A stretch of DNA of 7,652 bases from Planctomycetota bacterium (GTDB lineage Bacteria > Planctomycetota > B129-G9). Under the pieces are notes generated by a model that had not been told where the DNA came from, did not search any database, and saw only the letters and a program-made list of their open reading frames with translations. Position 1 is the stretch's first letter, and the number at the start of each line of letters is the position of its first letter. This document shows, piece after piece, positions 5,301 to 7,652 of this stretch. The stretch covers positions 1-7,652 of the forward strand of contig JAUWEX010000044.1 in assembly GCA_030607235.1 (NCBI GenBank). The letters run 5' to 3'. A program made the position numbers and the translations under genes.

Positions 5301-6982
5301 GGCGCGATGCCGAGTTTTGCGATTTCGGCGTCTATCGCGTCGATGCGCTCTATCGCGGCGGCTCCGGCCGGGCGGTTGAGCCACAGCACAATGCGGGAGT
5401 CGATCTTCGACTTCGATGCGCCGGAAAAAGCAGCTATGCCGGACGTGATTGCCCTGTACGAGCCGCCGGTCGCGATGAGGATGTCTTTGCGGCCGTCGCC
5501 GTCGATGTCGGCCACGGTAATGCATCTGACTCTTTCGCGGCGGTCTTTGACGGGCATGGGCGGCAACATGCGCCACCTGCCCGCGCCGTCGCCGAGGGCT
5601 ACGATCACTCTGTCTTTGGCCGCGGCGATGACGTCGATGTTTCCGTCGCCGTCGACGTCGGCCAGTTCGATGTCGTGGGTCGGGTCGGGCGGCAGGCCTT
5701 CGCTGGCGGGCTGCCAGACGCCCTGGCCGTTGCCGAGGCATGCCTGTACGCCGTGGGGCATGTATTCGCTGACGGCCGAGTAACACAGGGCGAGGTCGGG
5801 ATGGCCGTCGCCGTTGAGGTCGGCGGCCTCGGCGCAGGCGATGGCCTCCCACGGGAGCCTGCCGAAACTCAGCCCGACGGAGGCGCGGCGGAATCGACCC
5901 CTGCCGTCGCCGAACCAGACGGCGTCGAGGTTGTGCCGATCACCGACTTTGCCGCGGTGGGCAACAACGAGGTCGACGTTGCCGTCGGCGTTGAGGTCGG
6001 CGGGCAGAAAGCCGCTGCATCCGTAATCGATGTCTTTTTTGCTTTGGATGAGACGGGGGACGTTCCATTTTTGGAAGGTCCCGTTGCCCATGCCGCGATA
6101 AATGATCGGCCCGCCCGTCGTGGAATTTCTGGTGCGTTGGTGAGATACGGCGATGTCGATTTTTTTGTCGCCGTCGAAGTCGGCCAGCGCGATATTGCCG
6201 AAGACTGTGCCTTTGAGGGCGGGATCCATCGGCGACGTCGTCCAGCCGCCCTTGCCGTCGGAGAGGTGGACCAGCACGAGGCTCTTGGAATAGAGGCCGA
6301 CGATGTCGAGGTGGCCGTCGCCGTTGAAGTCGGCAATGCGCGCCGTAACGATGTACTCGCCTTCGGGGTATTTGGGCGCGGAGAGCGTCCAGCCGCCCTG
6401 TGCGTCGGCGAGGTGTACCTTCACGCCTTCGCAGTGGCTGATGATGACGATGTCGTCGAGGCCGTCGGCGTTGGTGTCGATGCAGCGAATCGGCCCGATG
6501 AGGTGTTGCTGGTGGAGCGGCGCGAAAGGCCCGTCGGCGCGGCCTGAGGGAACGAAGCCGACGACGGTGTCGAGTGCGGCGAGGGCTTCTTTGCGGGTCT
6601 TGAGCGCGGCGAGGATCGCGCGGTCGTTGGCGAGCGATTTTTCCAGGTCGGCGATTCGTTTGGCGTCGACTTTGCGCGGGGCGAGAGCGGCGCGTAGTGC
6701 GCGAAGCCTCTCGGCGGCGGCTTCGACGGGAACGCGGAAGGCGGCGAGAGTTTCGTTGAGCGCGGCGGAATAGCCCTCGAGGTCGCGGGCGATGATTTGC
6801 TCGCGGTTTTCGACGGAGAGCCGATGCTGGGGTTTTGGCTTGGGCCTGGCGGGGGTGCCGCCGAATTGGGCGGCGAGGTCGCCGGATGTCGTCAAAAACA
6901 CGCATAACAGCGCCGAGAGAAGCGCGGCTCGCAGGAGTGCGGCTCGCGGGGGGGTCTTCGGCGTTTTGGCGCCCTTGTTCAT
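2312..6982 (-). CDS. Large exported protein with FG-GAP, HEAT-like and PQQ-like propeller repeats
   Basis: A 1556-residue protein of unknown role, counted from ATG 6982, which has GGAG 6 nt upstream; the ATG at 6994 has no such site. Residues 1-38 form a Sec signal peptide (basic start, hydrophobic AALLRAALLSALLCVFL, likely cleavage near LAA/Q), so it acts outside the cytoplasm. Residues about 57-140 are coiled coil. Seven FG-GAP/VCBS calcium loops of the form DxNxDGxxD start at residues 169, 218, 268, 329, 388, 442 and 492, enough for one seven-bladed propeller. A Pro/Ala-rich linker (560-585) leads to HEAT-like helices (about 586-690) and a helical middle. PQQ-like blades follow at 1027-1045, 1119-1135, 1176-1193, 1240-1255, 1308-1324, 1363-1377 and 1402-1418 (pattern DxxxGxxxW); the last strand, FLIALAG, may close the ring. 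No catalytic motif is seen. Such repeats usually bind ligands or proteins. It is probably cotranscribed with the upstream propeller gene. Confidence 0.93.
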   Translation of the reverse strand: MNKGAKTPKTPPRAALLRAALLSALLCVFLTTSGDLAAQFGGTPARPKPKPQHRLSVENREQIIARDLEGYSAALNETLAAFRVPVEAAAERLRALRAALAPRKVDAKRIADLEKSLANDRAILAALKTRKEALAALDTVVGFVPSGRADGPFAPLHQQHLIGPIRCIDTNADGLDDIVIISHCEGVKVHLADAQGGWTLSAPKYPEGEYIVTARIADFNGDGHLDIVGLYSKSLVLVHLSDGKGGWTTSPMDPALKGTVFGNIALADFDGDKKIDIAVSHQRTRNSTTGGPIIYRGMGNGTFQKWNVPRLIQSKKDIDYGCSGFLPADLNADGNVDLVVAHRGKVGDRHNLDAVWFGDGRGRFRRASVGLSFGRLPWEAIACAEAADLNGDGHPDLALCYSAVSEYMPHGVQACLGNGQGVWQPASEGLPPDPTHDIELADVDGDGNIDVIAAAKDRVIVALGDGAGRWRMLPPMPVKDRRERVRCITVADIDGDGRKDILIATGGSYRAITSGIAAFSGASKSKIDSRIVLWLNRPAGAAAIERIDAIDAEIAKLGIAPAPAVAPPAVPNPPKSPKAAPTPVNVDKMCEMLGSRYHDDRLNASVALLAAGESVLPKIKKGLDDANPQMRASCIDLLALFGDVSEFPRIATIALDTKETPLVKRHALRALDLLDPLGTRVKSLGGALAPRITAAIKRNDPDGKWKYEIEAVLLPIFVNYGVIDREEYDRVVGKIKREIRDKLVRGQTQEALIQCHEVFGFSRGALVKVAWDDRVVVERPADAEIERIVTGNLKRYRAIFDITAGMKFRKIMRRSNAAALGAFLWEYSFTTVAPRALAVLVATEYERCAYLKVVMDWRRYPWLHGTSALTTRLLVLASLLQFGLDDEARTLADAIAASDPDARIRVMGKETPVADYVKSLFENSGEAARAAAQPDPGSVGNPYPAPKGPGVASGYALWTRHLGAAYPTVSAFDRSGKTFVPWDEEMLEKTTKRGAYPFALHGRRPAGAYPYFPVSDGENVIFNNGVSAWCVSARDGKTLWRYDNPIDSVDLLHKLRYVPLDRSVKYPYSLIVPSHGVVYVVMENYDSVAKALEKFQPAQNKTDLKNLRNIQKNAVSTGSTVICLDLATGRRLWKSAATFGNFGKARVRSPLRFADGRVLFTASSDTILGGVHGITFELVALDADNGRLVWSKSVGDWRAGLARVSRRFAFSGGNYYYDMIAPPPMVVSGNAIIETGGMLASISVCDGRVNWITRFRESPLVREKSIRSRTGRMATGDGKSVARTETALVRPPLICGDKIYIMPNGSEHLMAYDLVSGRLLWMRRVASSRTGASASWSPTFIKRDYSDMLAGPDGTVCLFGPAGVALVDADGMVLWRSAETALDGSPVIGRKCVAVPVGGDAVAYLALKDGRRVGTARIDVERLLKSRARKLMVALANKADPEKSRDDWLELMGVCTESSAIVEQIAAEEKNSRRKAKFDALVVRLKLHLGSVWVDSKGRFDDAPAQDSSKPPGLMPGSGMGGAGPVKKHSTGGNLLLVGGRLYYATRSGFLIALAG
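5483..6478 (-). repeat. Seven degenerate FG-GAP coding repeats
   Basis: Seven 27-bp stretches encode the calcium loops DTNADGLDD, DFNGDGHLD, DFDGDKKID, DLNADGNVD, DLNGDGHPD, DVDGDGNID and DIDGDGRKD, spaced about 45-60 codons apart. At DNA level they share a recognisable core (on the plus strand, GCCGTCGCCGTTGAGGTCGG and variants). They mark the blades of the N-terminal propeller and explain the repetitive look of the opposite strand. Confidence 0.88.
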
Positions 6983-6985
6983 GTT

Positions 6986-6989
6986 TCGC
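6986..6989 (-). promoter_or_regulatory. Shine-Dalgarno deciding the start of the large propeller gene
   Basis: GGAG on the minus strand is 6 nt before ATG 6982. It lies inside the four-codon extension that would begin at ATG 6994, whose own upstream sequence (rich in C) has no Shine-Dalgarno. Confidence 0.5.
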
Positions 6990-7042
6990 TCCATGTCGTA
7001 GGGGGCCGCGGTCGGTTTTCGGATTCGCCGCGCCCGGGATTT

Positions 7043-7652
7043 TTACTTCGCAGGATTATTCTTGCCCAGAACCGTCATATTGCTGCCGTAGATGACGCAC
7101 AATCTGCCGTCGATGATCCGTGCATCCGTATACCGCACGTGATTTATCGTTGTTGTATACTTGTATATTTCTTTGCCGGTGGCGGCTTCGAGCACCACCG
7201 CCCCGAACTCGATCTCCTGCTTCTGCGGCGTCCCGGGGGGCGATGGGGTCGGCGGCACGGCCTTATTATAACTCCCCATGAGGATAACGTATCGGCCGCC
7301 GGGCTTGTGGTATTGTAGTTTTTTGTACTGGTCTTTGGATTGTTTTTTGCCGTAAGTCAAACTTCGCTTTTCGAGGTCGTAAACGGCGCAGATGTTTTTG
7401 TCGCCGAAGACTCTGGGAAAGAGAATGGTCTTTTCGTAAAAAACCACGTCGGCGATGCCGGCGCTTATTTGGATGTCGCGAATAACCTCGAAGCGAACAC
7501 CGTCTATCAGGTGGAAAACCCCTCCAGAATTGTGCTTGAAGGGTTCGGGTATGTCGAAAGCCATGATGTATCTTTCGGAGCGGCGGGTCTGAAGTTTTTG
7601 GTTGATGTTGGCCGAGCCGACGGATATTTCCGCGGCGCCGACGAGATCGACG
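7043..7652 (-). CDS. C-terminal part of a PQQ-like propeller protein, N-terminus beyond window
   Basis: The frame ending at TAA 7043-7045 stays open to the right edge, giving 202 residues plus the stop. The Met at 7564 is probably internal: there is no Shine-Dalgarno before it and the 29 codons upstream (VDLVGAAEISVGSANINQKL onward) read as normal protein. The visible part has alternating short strands and at least one PQQ-like blade near the C-terminus, GAVVLEAATGKEIYKY, followed by RIIDGRLCVIYGSNMTVL. This resembles the blades of the downstream large protein, so the two are likely related in fold and perhaps in task. A Pro-rich loop (VPPTPSPPGTP) separates blades. Only 60 nt separate this stop from the downstream start at 6982, which supports an operon. 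The function is unknown and a signal peptide cannot be seen. Confidence 0.8.
   Translation of the reverse strand, partial: VDLVGAAEISVGSANINQKLQTRRSERYIMAFDIPEPFKHNSGGVFHLIDGVRFEVIRDIQISAGIADVVFYEKTILFPRVFGDKNICAVYDLEKRSLTYGKKQSKDQYKKLQYHKPGGRYVILMGSYNKAVPPTPSPPGTPQKQEIEFGAVVLEAATGKEIYKYTTTINHVRYTDARIIDGRLCVIYGSNMTVLGKNNPAK

Noticed and set aside
2126..6547. A 1473-residue plus-strand open frame opposite the propeller gene
   Set aside because: It is the codon-by-codon reverse complement of the minus-strand gene, open only because that gene avoids TTA, CTA and TCA. The translation is rich in Arg, Ala and Val with no domain, its repeats mirror the FG-GAP DNA repeats, and its start lies in intergenic DNA without a Shine-Dalgarno.
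6888..6982. Lipoprotein signal in the large protein (Cys after ALL)
   Set aside because: The residue before the Cys is Leu rather than Gly, Ala or Ser, and the Cys lies in the middle of the hydrophobic segment, so an ordinary signal peptide fits better.
7043..7564. Treating the right-hand gene as a complete 173-residue protein starting at 7564
   Set aside because: The frame is open to position 7652 with normal-looking protein sequence, and no Shine-Dalgarno precedes the Met at 7564.

Overview
The window looks like a piece of a GC-rich environmental bacterium, most plausibly of the PVC group (Planctomycetota, Lentisphaerota or Kiritimatiellota) or a similar large-genome lineage. This rests on one very large exported protein that combines FG-GAP, HEAT-like and PQQ-like propeller repeats, and on intergenic 9-nt periodic repeats of the CTCTGCGTT / AACCGCAGAG kind, which I recall from such genomes. 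No rRNA, tRNA or marker gene is present, so the taxonomy is an inference.

Layout. (1) Positions 1-1071, minus strand: the N-terminal 357 codons of a GHKL (Hsp90/MutL/MORC-type) ATPase, running off the left edge. It is clearly AT-richer than the rest, which suggests horizontal acquisition. It has a good Shine-Dalgarno and a plausible promoter with an inverted repeat at 1120-1149. (2) Positions 1198-1339: intergenic DNA with 9- to 10-nt periodic repeats. (3) Positions 1376-2056, plus strand: a GC-rich putative endonuclease with an N-terminal HNH/homing-endonuclease-associated repeat and a C-terminal restriction-endonuclease-like domain. (4) Positions 2028-2320: a hairpin cluster and a second block of the same 9-nt repeats. 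A 20-nt near-identical direct repeat (1277-1296 and 2191-2210) brackets the endonuclease gene. (5) Positions 2312-6982, minus strand: a 1556-residue exported protein with a signal peptide, coiled coil, seven FG-GAP calcium-loop motifs, a Pro-rich linker, HEAT-like helices and a PQQ-like propeller. (6) Positions 7043-7652, minus strand: the C-terminal 202 residues of a second propeller-like protein, open to the right edge and 60 nt upstream of the large gene, so the two are probably cotranscribed.

How they fit together. The right half is an ordinary-looking operon for extracytoplasmic propeller proteins of unknown function. The left part is the accessory region. An AT-rich ATPase of a class known from defence and restriction contexts is transcribed divergently from a nuclease-like gene that sits between direct repeats. 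Whether these two form one system cannot be settled from this window, because the ATPase operon continues off the left edge and the two genes differ in base composition. The long plus-strand open frame opposite the large gene (2126-6547) is an artefact of codon choice.
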